From the NCBI GenBank assembly GCA_025506515.1, contig CM046451.1, positions 50,137,645 to 50,201,644 of the forward strand: 64,000 bases of DNA. Reading direction: 5' to 3'. Below the pieces are notes generated by a model, which saw only the letters and a list, made by a program, of their open reading frames with translations, had not been told where the DNA came from and searched no databases. The translations under genes were made by a program, and so were the position numbers. Positions 32,212-42,976 of the stretch are shown piece by piece. The first letter of the stretch is position 1. Each line of letters begins with the position of its first letter. This stretch comes from Flaveria trinervia. Its lineage: Eukaryota > Streptophyta > Magnoliopsida > Asterales > Asteraceae.

Positions 32212-34501
32212 TGTAACACCCAGTTATTTTTTAAGTTAGTAAAGAAAGAATAAAGTGAAGAAAAAGAAAGAAAATATATTTTACCCAAGTTAAAGGGTAA
32301 AAAGTGTCAAAAAGGACAAAAAGTTTGAAAAAGTGGGTGTAAAAGGTGATGGCCGCCCATCACTCTCTCTACACCCACAAAATTCGGATATTGTTACAGA
32401 GAGAAAGAAAAGAGCAGAAAGCTCTTGGGTCTGAAGAGGAACAAGCTGAAAAGTCGAATTCAAGTTAAGGAATTCATGGTTTTAAGTGTTCTTAACTAGC
32501 CTTGCCTCGGTTTTATGCTTATGTGTGTTGTGTGTGTTTGGTGGTGTGTTTTAGTGGGTTTCTAGGTGGTTGAACTCAATTGAAAATGAGTTTGGAAGAA
32601 GCCATCCTGAAAAGCTACAAAGATGAGTTCTAGAACCCCTCTTTTACATGTTTTAACTGATTTTGGGGCTGGAAATGCATGAACATATGTTTTTATAAAA
32701 CTGGGTTTTATACCCATATGTTTGAATGTGTGTTTGTTGTGGGCATGGTGTGATTATAGGCTATCTTAATGCTTGATGATGTTATGGTGAACATGATAGA
32801 CGAGGTTTGGGGGCTGGATCTGCTGATAAGTATGACCTAGGCCGCTCATGCGCCCAAACAGTAGCTCATACGCCTAGGTTTTAGAATTTCCCTAAGTGTT
32901 GTAAATGGGGATGAGAAGGAAATATGGATGAGTATAGGGAAATGTGGATGAAGGCTAATGCGGATGAACAAGTTCATGCGAATGAAAGTCAACACGGATG
33001 AGAAAGTCAATGCGGATGAGAAAGTCAATGTGGATGAGTAAGTTCATGCGACTGAACAAATGCGGATGAACAAAGTTAATGCGGATGAACAAATGCGGAT
33101 GAGTAAATTCATGCGATTGAAGAAATGCGGATGAACAAAGTTAATGTGGATGAGTAAATTCATGCAACTGAACAAATGCGGATGAACAAAGTTAATGTGG
33201 ATGAACAAATGCGGATGAGTAAGTTCATGCGACTGAACAAATGGGGATGAACAAAGTTAATGCGGATGAATAAGTTCATACGACTGAAGAAATACAGATG
33301 AACAAAGTTAATGCGGATGAACAAAAGGAAATGAGGATGGACAAATGCGGATGAACAAAAGAAATGTGGACGAGTAAAAAGAAATGCGGATGAGTAAAAA
33401 GAAATGTGGATGAACAAAGAGGAAATACAGATAAACACTTAGAATATTTTCTGACTTTTTGGGGAAAAAGTGAAGTTTAGGCTTTGATATGGGAGGTTCC
33501 GGGGGCTATGTAAGTTGACTTTTTGAGGTCATAGATGTTATGATGGGCATGTTATGATGTATGTTTGATGCTTATGCATAATGGTATGTATGATGCATGT
33601 TATGCATGAATGATGCCCTACATGTTGATGTTGACTATGTATGTTGATGTTCCTTACACTGTATGTTTATTTTCCCATGGCTTTACGGTGAATGTTAATG
33701 AATAAAATGAAAGTATTATGTAATGTAAAGTGGAAGATAAAGAAAAAAGGAACATGACGAATGAATGCATGCATTAATGAACGAAGGAAAGTAAAGTAAG
33801 TCTTGCAAGCCTTGTATGTGGAAACACACCCAATGAAGGGTATTAGTTCAATGGTGTGTGGGTTAGCTACCCCAGAAGGATGCATACCGGGGTCTTTCTT
33901 TGTGATTGACCATTTGTATAGAACCTTTGTCGCTTACCTCTTGGTACTGTGGTCAATCCACCGGGCGCAATGTATAGGGGGTCTATGATAGACCTCGGCC
34001 CAGTACCCGCTTTATGCATAACGGTGGGGTAAAGTTCATGGTTTTTGATGGAATGAAAAGAAGTAATGATGAATGTATGAATGAAAGCTAATGAATGTAT
34101 GATGAAGATAATAATGATATTATCTATGTGTACGTATGATGTGTGACCACATGAAAAAGTAAAGACGGTTTTAATGAAAGTAAAGTATGTTTTATTATAA
34201 AACTATAACTCACTCAACAACACTGACTTTTATGTGTTTCCAGTTAGCAGGTAATGTTGCTGAGCATGGCACGGGCAGCTACTCAGCTCTTTTGGATGGC
34301 ATCCATATTTATAATGCTTTTGTGTTGAAATGTAACATGTATTTTATGGTTTGATGACAATGTATTATTTTGCAAAAGCATTTTTAATAAAAATGTTATT
34401 TTTAATGTTTCCGCTGCAACGTTTATTTCAAGTTAAAGTAATTTTATCTTTTATGAGAGATGATTGGCTGGCTGTAAGCGTCCCGGGAACGTGGCCTTAC
34501 A
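32212..34501 (+). mobile_element. Solo LTR E (C-type Gypsy family)
   Basis: 2,290 bases, TGTAACACCCAGTTATT to GTGGCCTTACA, flanked by ATTAT on both sides with no primer site or coding region. It aligns with the C LTRs along its length, including the start block (CCCAAGTTAAAGGGT), word array, TATA region, GTGTGGGTTAGCTACCCCAG block and end block. It lacks the tandem duplication of C. A solo LTR arises when the two LTRs of one element recombine and lose the interior. Confidence 0.93.
32885..33430 (+). repeat. Word array in solo LTR E
   Basis: The longest array of this type, about 545 bases. Words are ATGCGGATGAACA and ATGCGGATGAGTA mixed with ATGCGACTGAACA and ATGCGATTGAAGA, so it holds both the C-type and the G/A-type word. 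Variants ATGTGGATGA and ACACGGATGA are present. The TATA equivalent at 33507-33514 reads TATGTAAG. Confidence 0.9.
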
Positions 34502-34506
34502 ATTAT
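34502..34506. repeat. Target site duplication of solo LTR E, right copy (ATTAT)
   Basis: Exact match to 32207-32211. Confidence 0.9.
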
Positions 34507-34903
34507 CTTCATCCATCCGAACATAATCACGTAAGTCTCGCACACTAAATGCTCGGTTTCATCTAGGGATCAAAAGCTTATGGTTGATTCATTATCAACA
34601 TCAAATCCATGTTCAATATGATCCAAGAACAATCTAGGGTTTATCAGATTTGGGGATTGTTTTGTATCTTTGCTTTTTTAACATTTAAGGGCCGAGACCT
34701 AACACGGCCACAACCCTTGTTCACTGGTAACATACTTTTCCCCTCGAACAGGAGGTCCCCGATTCGAACCCTAGGAACCTCATGTTTTTGTTTTAACGCT
34801 TTTAGGCCTTTATTTAAATCCAATTTTTTTAATTTATAAAAATATCAGTTTATAAACTTGTTAAATTTTTAAGACACCATATTTTAAAAAAAAATCAGTA
34901 AAT

Positions 34904-34906
<3 letters not shown>

Positions 34907-34963
<57 letters not shown>

Positions 34964-34984
34964 TTGTGTGTGTGTGTGTATGTG
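34907..34984. repeat. Microsatellite (AT)n then (GT)n
   Basis: About 55 bases of AT dinucleotides followed by TTTGTGTGTGTGTGTATGTGTG, within the LTR of element I. Confidence 0.95.
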
Positions 34985-35276
34985 TGTTTAACCCATGGAA
35001 ACTCGCCAACTTTTAAAGTTGACCCTTTATTTTTAACATGTTTCAGGTTTGATACTTGAGGATCTCTTCGTGCTCATATAGGACTTGGACTTAGTTAATT
35101 GCAAATTTTATGTAGTTGTTTATATCTTGTTTGTAATGTAATGATTTAATTGTCTTGTATTGTTCAATGAAAATGATATTTAATATTATTTCAACTTGTT
35201 AGTTGCATGTGCTATGAACAATCATTTCACATTCGTCCGCCCCGATGATTCCACCGTTGGTCGGTGCGTGACAGAT

Positions 35277-35290
35277 TGGTATCAGAGCCA
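35277..35290 (+). other. Primer binding site of element I (initiator Met tRNA)
   Basis: TGGTATCAGAGCCA begins three bases after the LTR end GTGACA. It shows that the DNA left of it is a 5' LTR in + orientation. Confidence 0.88.
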
Positions 35291-35427
35291 TGGTTATAGG
35301 GAATTAGGTTATTAGAAATGGAATGACCTAGACGATAACAAAGTACCCTTACACATGAGTCTTCTCATGTATTTTATATGCTTCGATAGGATTTTACATG
35401 CTTACATGTTTATACTTGATTATGTGA
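35291..35427 (+). other. Leader of element I, first piece
   Basis: Untranslated DNA between the primer site of I and the insertion of G. It rejoins 61861-61968 once G and one TGTGA are removed. No open frame. Confidence 0.7.
35423..35427. repeat. Target site duplication of element G, left copy (TGTGA)
   Basis: Exact match to 61856-61860. Confidence 0.94.
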
Positions 35428-35690
35428 TGTTAGGACCTGGTATTCGACTGAAATACCTAGAGATCACGTGTATACCGGATCAAATAGTGCGGCATCCTAT
35501 TTGATTGGCGATCCAATCAGTGAGAACACACGAAGAATCAATCAAGGATTGAAACTAACGTTAGAAATCGATAAGGAATCGATCTAATGTGTTCTATGAA
35601 CTTGGAGAACGATTTGGAAGGTTTCTGGACGGCTAGGGTTCGTCTGGAATTGTACTTGATCGAATCTCCTCGTTTTTCACGAATTGAGTT

Positions 35691-35699
35691 GTATTTATA
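35691..35699 (-). promoter_or_regulatory. TATA box of element G LTR (left copy)
   Basis: TATAAATAC on the minus strand, directly downstream of the word array. The right LTR has the same at 61418-61410, where it would start the full-length transcript of G. Confidence 0.75.
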
Positions 35700-35707
35700 G
35701 GTTGGCA

Positions 35708-35905
35708 CTATTCAATCGTGCGATTGAACCATTAGTTTGGTTCAGTCGTGCGATTGAACCATGCGGTTGGTTCATTCGTGCGACTTATGTTACAGTCGTA
35801 CGACTGATCCAGTCTCCTGGTCCAGTCGTGCGACTGAGTCAATCGTGTGAAGTTCTTCATGTGTATGGTTCATTCGCATGAGCCATTCGCATGGGAACTT
35901 CATTA
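35708..35905 (-). repeat. Inverted-repeat word array in element G LTR (left copy)
   Basis: The words TTCAATCGTGCGATTGAA (35711-35728), TTCAGTCGTGCGATTGAA (35741-35758) and CAGTCGTGCGACTGAG are inverted repeats with a central TG. It lies immediately upstream of the TATA box on the sense strand. Confidence 0.9.
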
Positions 35906-36107
35906 AGTTAAGTTTGAATGTTTTAGTTAATTAATATAATATTATATGTAATCATTCAAGTAATTATAAACCCAATCAATTCAGTCACAACTCATTAATG
36001 AACTATTAAACATTATAACCAACAGACTATCAATATCAGTTCATTAATCATACCAAACAGATCTATTACATCACATATCACGATCTAGGGACATACATGT
36101 ATCAACA

Positions 36108-36120
36108 AACTCCCCCTTGG
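36108..36120 (-). other. Polypurine tract of element G
   Basis: On the minus strand CCAAGGGGGAGTT runs into the TGTTGATACATG LTR start. GGGGGAG is typical of plant Copia. Confidence 0.88.
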
Positions 36121-36132
36121 ACCTAGATCTCT

Positions 36133-38983
36133 CTAATATCTTGTTTTCTTCATTACCTTCTCATATTTCTTGTACTTGTCCTCTTGTGTGACTCCCGCGT
36201 GAATATCAGATGCGAAGCAAAGTCGTATAACATTTTGGAACTGGAGGGCTTGTACAATGTCTTGTGTGTCATAGAACAGTGGCCACTTGTATAATGTATA
36301 GACATCATTAGCAGACAAGTTAGTTAGCCACATTGGGTCGAATACCCTGACAGTATCCATTTGATCCCCTTTGTTCAGAACTATGACAGCTTCAACAGTT
36401 CTCCAATCATAGTACCACCATTTGAAGTGTGGAGTGAAGTCCTGTGGCATTTCCCTGAGAGGGATTCTCGACATAATGCGAGGAGGACTCCACTTCAACA
36501 CAATCTTAGGTTTTCCAGTAATGGCATCCATCTCAGACCTTCTAATATACCTTGTAGGTTGTTGAGGTCTGAAGTTAATCCACCTGGTGTGGTACTCTTT
36601 CTTTAGGGCAGCCTCAAACCAACCTGACATTTTTCTTGGGTCAGCATACAACAGCTTCAATTTGGCCAGCTGGTTGAGCTCAATCCTGGTAGAGTCTTTA
36701 GATCATGTGGAAATCTAAAGTACTCTATGCCCTTTTCCCTCTTAACGGCATAAACGTTAAGATCGTCAAAATATGCCCATGCTATAATCCTGCCTGACAC
36801 CGTATGATGTTCTTGACGCTGTAGAACTTGGTGTAGGCATCCTTCTTCGGTGCAGCACGTTGGGCTCTGACTTCTTTAAAACATTCAGCCCACTCAGCCT
36901 TTCGAATGTATACATCATCGTTTGAGGCTTGGGCTGTTCCTTCGGTCTTTCCTGCTTCCTGCTCCATCTTATCTAGTACCTCAAACATATCACTGACTAG
37001 GGACTCACCCAGATTGGGGACCACATTACCCTCGTTGTCAGCGTACTGAGGGTACTCTTCAGCAGCAATATCTTCAACCTCAACTTCATCAACGTCGTGT
37101 AGTTCATCGTCACTGGTTGAATCAACTGTTGGAGCATCCTTGACAATGTCATCAGGATTGAGTCTGAACATCTCTGCCAGTTGCTCGTTAGATAGGTCGT
37201 GAATTATTTCACCTTCTTCAGGGGTATAACTCACTGACCTTCTGACAATCCGTTGCACATCAAGAATCATTGTGAGTTGAGACTTGATCTGTTGAAGGGG
37301 AGCAATATCAAACTCATCTCTGTGGTACTTTGGATCTGTTTGATTTACACATTTCACACTCAAATCATTAGTAATATATCAACCAAAATGCATTAACTTA
37401 ATATAAACATTTAGTACATGGTTTTTCAATACAGAATACAAAAGTAAATAAATACATAAACATCCACTATTTACTTTTATCCTGAATGCTGGACTCTTCT
37501 TGTGACGGTGCAGAAGCAGAAGCTGACTGATCCCGTCTGTTCTTTGTTCTCTTCTCTTGGCCTGGAGCTGAGACAGATTCAGCTGCTTCTCCTTCTTCAG
37601 TCTCTTCATCTGCACACCACTCTTCTGTTTTCTCTCATCAGAATCACTGTCATCATCATCATCATCATCATCCTCATTATCTCTGTCTCCATCCTTTATC
37701 TTTAGAGGTTCCTCCTTTGATCCTTTCAATTTTAGCAAAATGGACCTCTTAGCTTTTTCCAACTCCTCTATCTGCTTTCCTGCTGTGACACTTTGCGCTC
37801 GGAGTTGGTCCAACTGAGTGTCTGAGCAGGCAATGCTAGGCCTGCTCCTCAATAACTCGATCCTGCTCTGCAATTTTCTGCGATTGTGCAGCAGTTAGGT
37901 CGGTGAGCTGGCGGATCTGAGAGGTCTTTTCCTCATCAGCCGCCAGCAATCGTAACACCATTCTATTTAAGGCTGACAACTGTTCCTCTACCCCGATTGG
38001 AGTAGAGGAGATCTGTAGGTTGTGAGGGGTAGGCTAAGGGCTCGTTTTGGTGGCTAGTGGTGTGTGGAGGGTGGAATATAGGGTCAGGTCTGGATGATAG
38101 TGGTGGTGAGTGTGGGTGAATGATTAGTGGTGGCAGGGTCTGGCTTGTGGTGGTCGTTATGGTGGTGTCTGTGGTTGCTGTGGGAAAAGGTATGGTGGTG
38201 GAAGGTGGGGGGATTTTGTGATGAAGGTTACCTTACGCTTTTTTCTTTTTCTGGCCATGGGTTGAGCCATCCGTTTTCTCCTCGTTCCTTCGAGGTGGAT
38301 GCTCCCCTTCAATCCTGCCTGAGGACCCCGGAGCATATTATGGATCATTTCTGTATCTCCGGACCTAAGCCTCTCGTTGTTCACCAACAACCCTCAACCC
38401 TTGTTCTGTGGGAACCACTTTCCTTCCCACAGTCCTGGTCAATGGTTCCTCATCAGATTCATCCTCATCCCCTCGTTAAAACAAAATCTTGATGAATCCT
38501 GCTGACTCAGTTACCTCAGCAGTGAGACCAACACCGAGGGAACAGATTCAGACACAGTGCCTCTGGGATGGAACATATCATCCCCACTGTCATCCTCCTC
38601 TAATCATCATTGGGATGACAATTGCTCCACTCGGAGTCACTGTCCTCGTGATGCCATTGGCGTCTCCCCCTGTGCACATAGCTTTTCATCTGCTAAGTGG
38701 CCAATCATTCTTTTCACTTGGGGCTTATCTGCTTTCCCCCTGTAAACTCTATCCTGCCCAGTAGTTCATCCATTATCTCTAGGCCACTGCATCATGCTCT
38801 CTGTCGGCAATGTGTCAAGCTTCTCGTTGAAGCTAGCTGTAAGAATCTGGGGGCATACAGAACCCTCTTTGTTCCCTTTACCTCCAAATTTTCCAAACCA
38901 AGTAGAGAAATCATGCTGGAAAAACTGAAGGGGTGGTTCAGAACCCAGTGCCACGTAGGCATTTTGAATCTGGTTCTGAGAGG
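36133..38983 (-). pseudogene. Extra ORF of Copia G, middle and C-terminal part
   Basis: This is the part of the post-pol gene left of the H insertion. Reading toward lower coordinates: AYVALGSEPPLQFFQHDFST and CPQILTASFNEKLD (38950-38790), a basic stretch ARKRKKRKV before a Pro-rich run (38157-38390), and a coiled-coil-like LDQLRAQSVTAGKQIEELEK followed by an acidic DNEDDDDDDDDSDSDE run (37379-37873). Then comes a 193-residue acidic frame (36782-37363) and a 175-residue frame (36133-36660) with HFKWWYYDWRTVEAVIVLNK. Several frameshifts separate these. No enzyme motif is seen. The position matches the env-like gene of Sireviruses, but I see no clear signal peptide or membrane span, so function is unknown. 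Confidence 0.75.
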
Positions 38984-38988
38984 TCGTC
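38984..38988. repeat. Target site duplication of element H, left copy (TCGTC)
   Basis: Matches 51437-51441. One extra T (38989) stands between this copy and the TGTTGG terminus of H. Confidence 0.88.
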
Positions 38989-39049
38989 TTGTTGGACCAA
39001 AAGAACCAATGAGCCAAGATCAGAAAACCTCTAAGTCCCACACGGTATC

Positions 39050-39545
39050 ACAACAACTGCTGAAAGCCTCATCAGTAGTTTGACAAGTGCTGAAGACTTC
39101 AACAGCTGAAGATCAAGTGCTGAAGACCTTAACAGCTGAAGAACCAAAGTGCTGAAGTACAACAGCTGAAGAACACAAGTGCTGAAGCTGAAAGACCAAA
39201 GTACTGAAGTACAACAGCTGAAGAGTTCACAAGTGCTGAAGATCAACAACTGATGTACAAAGTCTGAAGACAAAGACTGAAGACATCAGCTGATGATATC
39301 TACTGAAGTCATCAGCTGATGAAACGCCTGAAGGTCAAAGTCTGAAGATCAAGTACTGAAGCCTCAGTAGTTTGTCACAACTGCTGAAGAGTACTTCTTC
39401 AGTAGTTGTGATATCAGTAGTTTTATTTTCTTTGTTTCAGTAGTTTTGTAAAACGACTGAAGAGCTTGTTCTTCAGTCGTTGTAGTTTCAGTAGTTTTAT
39501 ATTTTGTACTTAACTTGCTGATATGTTCTCAGTAGTTGTGAACAT
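39050..39545 (+). repeat. CTGAAG word array in element H 5' LTR
   Basis: Dozens of copies of CTGAAG, mostly within AGTGCTGAAGA, ACAGCTGAAGA or GTACTGAAG. Toward the TATA box they are joined by CAGTAGTTTT and CAGTAGTTGTGA. Spacing is irregular. The same words fill the spacer after pol (46289-46950). Confidence 0.9.
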
Positions 39546-39628
39546 TTCAGTAGTTTGTTAAGAATTAGTTATTTCTGTATTGGATCTGCCAGTTGTCACT
39601 TTCCGTGATAACAGTGACTGTTGCACTC

Positions 39629-39636
39629 TATATAAG
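39629..39636 (+). promoter_or_regulatory. TATA box of element H LTR
   Basis: TATATAAG in the context GCACTCTATATAAGGAG, about 85 bases after the word array. The 3' LTR has it at 51188-51195. Confidence 0.78.
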
Positions 39637-39878
39637 GAGTGACAACCTATTGTAATGATGGAATGAAATGATGATTGAATGGAATGAATGATTGATTCGA
39701 TTAGAAATATTCTTCATCTATAAACATTCCTAGAAATCAGAAATACATACTCTCCCTATAACTGTATGCGATCTTAATGCTCACATATATGTTAGCTTGC
39801 TACAATTTGTCTAATTCGTTTGGTATTCCGCTGCTTTATATCTGTTACATCAAACTTGTGATCACTGATCCTGTCAAA

Positions 39879-39890
39879 TGGTATCAGAGC
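39879..39890 (+). other. Primer binding site of element H (initiator Met tRNA)
   Basis: TGGTATCAGAGC, two bases after the LTR end CTGTCA. Confidence 0.94.
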
Positions 39891-40112
39891 AGGTTAATCA
39901 TTGATCGATCTAATAATTGATCATTGAAACTGCTATTCAAGATCCAAGTTTGATTGAATTAGCTTTTGTTTTTGCAAGAAACGGTTATAGAGATTGATTT
40001 TTCTGTATTTCTGCTCATTCATCCTGAGATCTTTTCTTGGTTCTCATTGAGTTTGTTGTGGTTTGTCTAAAACTTCTTTTTAAACTTGAACTAAACTGTT
40101 TTTGAACTGAAA

Positions 40113-41686
40113 ATGACCACTCCCTCCAATGATCCTCACAATACTGGTTCCTCAACCAAGCCTCCTATGCTGGTTAGGAATGAGTATAACATATGGCAAA
40201 GACGTATGCTCCATCACCTGTCTGTTAACAGCGCAGGGTGTTGGACATCTGTGGTACATGGTCCACACAAGCCTATGGTGAATAACCCGGAAACCAATCA
40301 AATGGTTCCGAAGAGGAGGGAGCAATACTCAGATGAGGATAAAAAGTTGCTTGAGATTGATGCAAAAGCCCATGGAATTCTGGCCATGGCTTTGCCCAAT
40401 GAAATCTATTCTGGGCTAATGCATCATGAAACTGCCCATGACCTCTGGATTGCTTTGAAAGAACAATTTGGAGGAACAGATGAGGTCTTGGCAAATAATA
40501 GAGAAATTCTTGCCCAACAATATGAGACATTCTCTCATAGAAAGGGTGAGACACTGACTCAACAATATGAGCGGTTTTCTTGTTTGATCTCTGAACTAAA
40601 AATGGTCAAACTTGAATACACCAATATTCAGATGAATAACAGATTTCTCAGATCACTGCCTGAGAGATGGGACACATATACTATTGTCCTACGCTCCAGT
40701 GCAAGTTTGGACAAACTATCTCTCACCCAACTCCATGGGAAATTGCTCACTTTTGAGAGAGAGATAGAACAGAAGAGAAAGCTGTCTTCATCTGGAAACT
40801 CACTGAAGACTTTATACAAGGCAACACTGCCTTGGTGGGTCATGAGTCAGAATATGCTGCATCTGAATGCCAGTATGATGAGCATATTAATTTCTCTTCG
40901 AGCACTTCTAATTCTGCATTTGTAAGTGTTGATGGTCAGTTTACTGGAGGTAATAATGACAATTTATGTTTCATTATGGATGATCTCAAGGGGATTGCTG
41001 ATGATGACTTAGAAGAGATGGATATTTTGAGCCAAATGGCCTTGATAAATATCAGATCTCAGAAGTTCTACAAAAGAACTGGAAGAAAATTCCCAGGACT
41101 CTCTGGCAAAACCAAAGTTGGTTTTGACAAGAGCAAGTTGAGGTGTCACAAATGCCAACGGCTTGGACACTTTGCAAGAGAGTGTAGATCAACTGGATCA
41201 AACTCTACTGCACCCTTTGTGACTTTTCCTGGCAACAGTCAACAAAACAGAGGGCAACATCCTGTCACATCTAGTCATCATCCTCAACAACAATCTCCGG
41301 CATATTTTGTTCCTCAGGGTCAAATGCCTTATCAGTACCCTTGTTATTACATGCCACAGTCAAGTCAAGTTCAAGTTCCTATGACACCACAACCTCATGC
41401 ATTACCAGAACCTCAGCCTTCCCTATCTCATCAACAACCTTCATCTCAACAACACAGCTTCTTCACCCCAGGAGTTGTTGACTGGAGCAGTTTACCAGAT
41501 GACTTGTCTGGTCATGATCAACTGTTCTCAGGTGCTGGTCAACATGGTGGTGACAGTCCCTTTGGGAATCTAGCTCTTATGGCTTTGGAGTCTGCTGATA
41601 CTTCATCTCTTCCAATGCCTCTACACCTCAGGTATCACAGGTATCCTCTGAGGCAAAAGCCAAATTATGTTCTGAACAATGCATAG
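40113..41686 (+). pseudogene. Copia H gag, N-terminal part
   Basis: It starts at MTTPSNDPHN. The capsid region has MLVRNEYNIWQRRMLHHLSV, AKAHGILAMALPNEIYSGLM, HDLWIALKEQFGGTDEV and FLRSLPERWDTYTIVL, the UBN2-like gag pattern of plant Copia. A frameshift near 40830-40920 ends the first 270-residue frame. The second (40832-41686) continues through MDDLKGIADDDLEEMDILSQ to the zinc knuckle CHKCQRLGHFAREC and a Gln/Pro-rich tail. A further shift near 41640 moves the reading to the next feature. It forms the cytoplasmic particle and binds element RNA. Confidence 0.9.
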
Positions 41687-42960
41687 CAGCATTTGCTTCC
41701 ATTAGAGAAGCAAATGTAGCTTTAATTAATAAGAACATTGAGCTAGAACAAGTAATTTCCAAAAACAAAGCTGAGTTTGAGTTTGTGCTCAAAGATAAAA
41801 ATGATGAGGTTTATAAACTGAATTGCAAAATAATTGATGATAAGGCTAGAGAAGATGTACTTTTAGAGAAGTACAAAGATCTCAAAGAAACCCTTGCAGT
41901 TACCCAGGTCGAGTGTGATAGATGGGTACAATCATGCAAAGGTTTTGAAATGCTTCTTAGTAAGCAATCTGCTTCAAATGTGAAGTTTGGAATTGGTTAC
42001 AATCACACTGCTCCACCTACAGATTTTACCCCAAGAGCAGAGGTAGAATCTGATGGTGAGAGTGATAACCAATCCATCAAGTCATGTGATCTACCTTCTG
42101 ATACAGCACAATCAGAAGTAGCAGTCAGTATCAAGTCCTCTTTGAACCTATCAGCTGATGTTGATGGTCCAAATGCTGACATTCACATGATCAATAAGTT
42201 GATCAACTCAGGAGTCAATCCTGAAGGTCCTGAAAGGACTGGAGAGCAGGATTCAACTCCTGAAGTTCAAACTTCAACTGCTGTCAGTACTGAAGAGAAG
42301 AAAACTGGCAGTAGAAAGAGTTTGAAGACTACTAAAGATGCTGTCAAGAAAGCAACCAATGCTTCCAAAGCATTGAAGAACAAGTCTTCTGTTGCTTCAC
42401 CATCTTTAGTTGATGATCAACCTAAGATGAAGAAGAAACCATGTGAAGTATGTGGTTTGTTCAATCATCTTACAGATGATTGTTGGTACAAAAGAGGTTC
42501 CAAACTCAAACAAAAGGAAGAAATTAATGAGAAAATGGTAAAAATGAAAACTGAGTTTGAGACCACATTTGTATCAGCAACATCAAATCCTGTAACCCTT
42601 AAGTCCTTAAAGCAATCCAAAAAGGAAGGAGTTAAACAGGTGACAGCTGAGGGTGCTCAAAAGAAGAAGGTGCAACATAGGACCTTATCTAACTCCACTA
42701 GCAATGTGTCTGATGAGCTGAAAGCTTTATCACAAAATCAGACACAGCTGGTGATGATGGTACAACATCTGTTGGGTAGAGTTAACCAACTAGATTCTCC
42801 TATGTTGAAACCACAGAAAAGGAGGTCTAAGCCAAAGGACTCCTCTTCTGCACCATCTTCTTCCTCTCAGGCTGTTGTTACAAATAAACATGCTAGTTTA
42901 CCATCTATTGATGAGACCAGGCCCAAAACCAAAAAGGTTTGGGTCTCTAAAACTAACTGA
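41641..42960 (+). CDS. Copia H gag, C-terminal part
   Basis: A 392-codon frame opens at 41785, but homologous reading begins near 41641. Helical, heptad-like sequence (IREANVALINKNIELEQVIS, VLLEKYKDLKETLAVTQVEC) is followed by FGIGYNHTAPPTDF, the counterpart of LGYKVVPPPP in element G. Then comes a Lys/Ser-rich linker, a second Cys/His cluster CEVCGLFNHLTDDCWYKRG, and a terminal KKVWVSKTN before TGA at 42958. Long coiled-coil gags are typical of Sirevirus-type Copia. The ending and the frame relation to pol are discussed with the junction. Confidence 0.85.
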   Translation, partial: VSSEAKAKLCSEQCIAAFASIREANVALINKNIELEQVISKNKAEFEFVLKDKNDEVYKLNCKIIDDKAREDVLLEKYKDLKETLAVTQVECDRWVQSCKGFEMLLSKQSASNVKFGIGYNHTAPPTDFTPRAEVESDGESDNQSIKSCDLPSDTAQSEVAVSIKSSLNLSADVDGPNADIHMINKLINSGVNPEGPERTGEQDSTPEVQTSTAVSTEEKKTGSRKSLKTTKDAVKKATNASKALKNKSSVASPSLVDDQPKMKKKPCEVCGLFNHLTDDCWYKRGSKLKQKEEINEKMVKMKTEFETTFVSATSNPVTLKSLKQSKKEGVKQVTAEGAQKKKVQHRTLSNSTSNVSDELKALSQNQTQLVMMVQHLLGRVNQLDSPMLKPQKRRSKPKDSSSAPSSSSQAVVTNKHASLPSIDETRPKTKKVWVSKTN

Positions 42961-42976
42961 TTGTTTATTATTGCAG
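42953..42976 (+). other. gag/pol junction of element H: stop, +1 change and acceptor-like sequence
   Basis: CTAAC (42953) overlaps the gag stop TGA (42958-42960). It is followed by a pyrimidine-rich TTGTTTATTATTG and CAG (42974-42976). Pol resumes as GSSTCQ in the +1 frame just after the AG. The layout equals a plant branch point, pyrimidine tract and 3' splice site. A +1 shift at AAC-TGA would also give an open reading here. Element G has the same layout at 57820-57796. Confidence 0.5.

Larger units (their letters stand above)
31277..35273 (+). mobile_element. Gypsy element I: 5' LTR (interrupted by solo LTR E)
   Basis: The right end is firm: TCGGTGCGTGACA at 35273 is followed by a primer site at 35277. 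Its last 35 bases resemble the end of the B LTR. The left end is not clear. The sequence TAACAACAGCCATTTTC next to the microsatellite resembles a decayed TGTGACAACC start like that of B. Solo LTR E (32212-34501) lies inside. The rest of I (leader) continues at 35291-35427, 61861-61968 and after 63976. No gag of I is inside the window. Confidence 0.65.
35428..36107 (-). repeat. Element G 3' LTR (left copy)
   Basis: 680 bases, TGTTAGGACCTGG to CATGTATCAACA. It has a word array at 35708-35905 and, on the sense (minus) strand, TATAAATAC at 35699-35691. It differs from the right LTR mainly by loss of about 30 bases inside the array. Confidence 0.95.
38990..39876 (+). repeat. Element H 5' LTR
   Basis: 887 bases, TGTTGGACC to GATCCTGTCA. 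It has a word array at 39050-39545 and TATATAAG at 39629-39636. Differences from 50548-51436 are a handful of single bases and 1-3-base indels. Confidence 0.95.

Noticed and set aside
33160..33438. Phe/Ile/His-rich open frame on the minus strand of solo LTR E
   Set aside because: It is the reverse complement of ATGCGGATGAAC repeats; not a gene.
38127..38764. Plus-strand open frames at 38127-38764
   Set aside because: They run antisense to the extra ORF of G and look like shadows of its Pro-rich and basic regions.
39031..39273. Leu/Phe/Ser-rich open frame on the minus strand of element H LTR (also 50589-50786)
   Set aside because: It is a translation of the CTGAAG word array; no family match and it lies inside an LTR.
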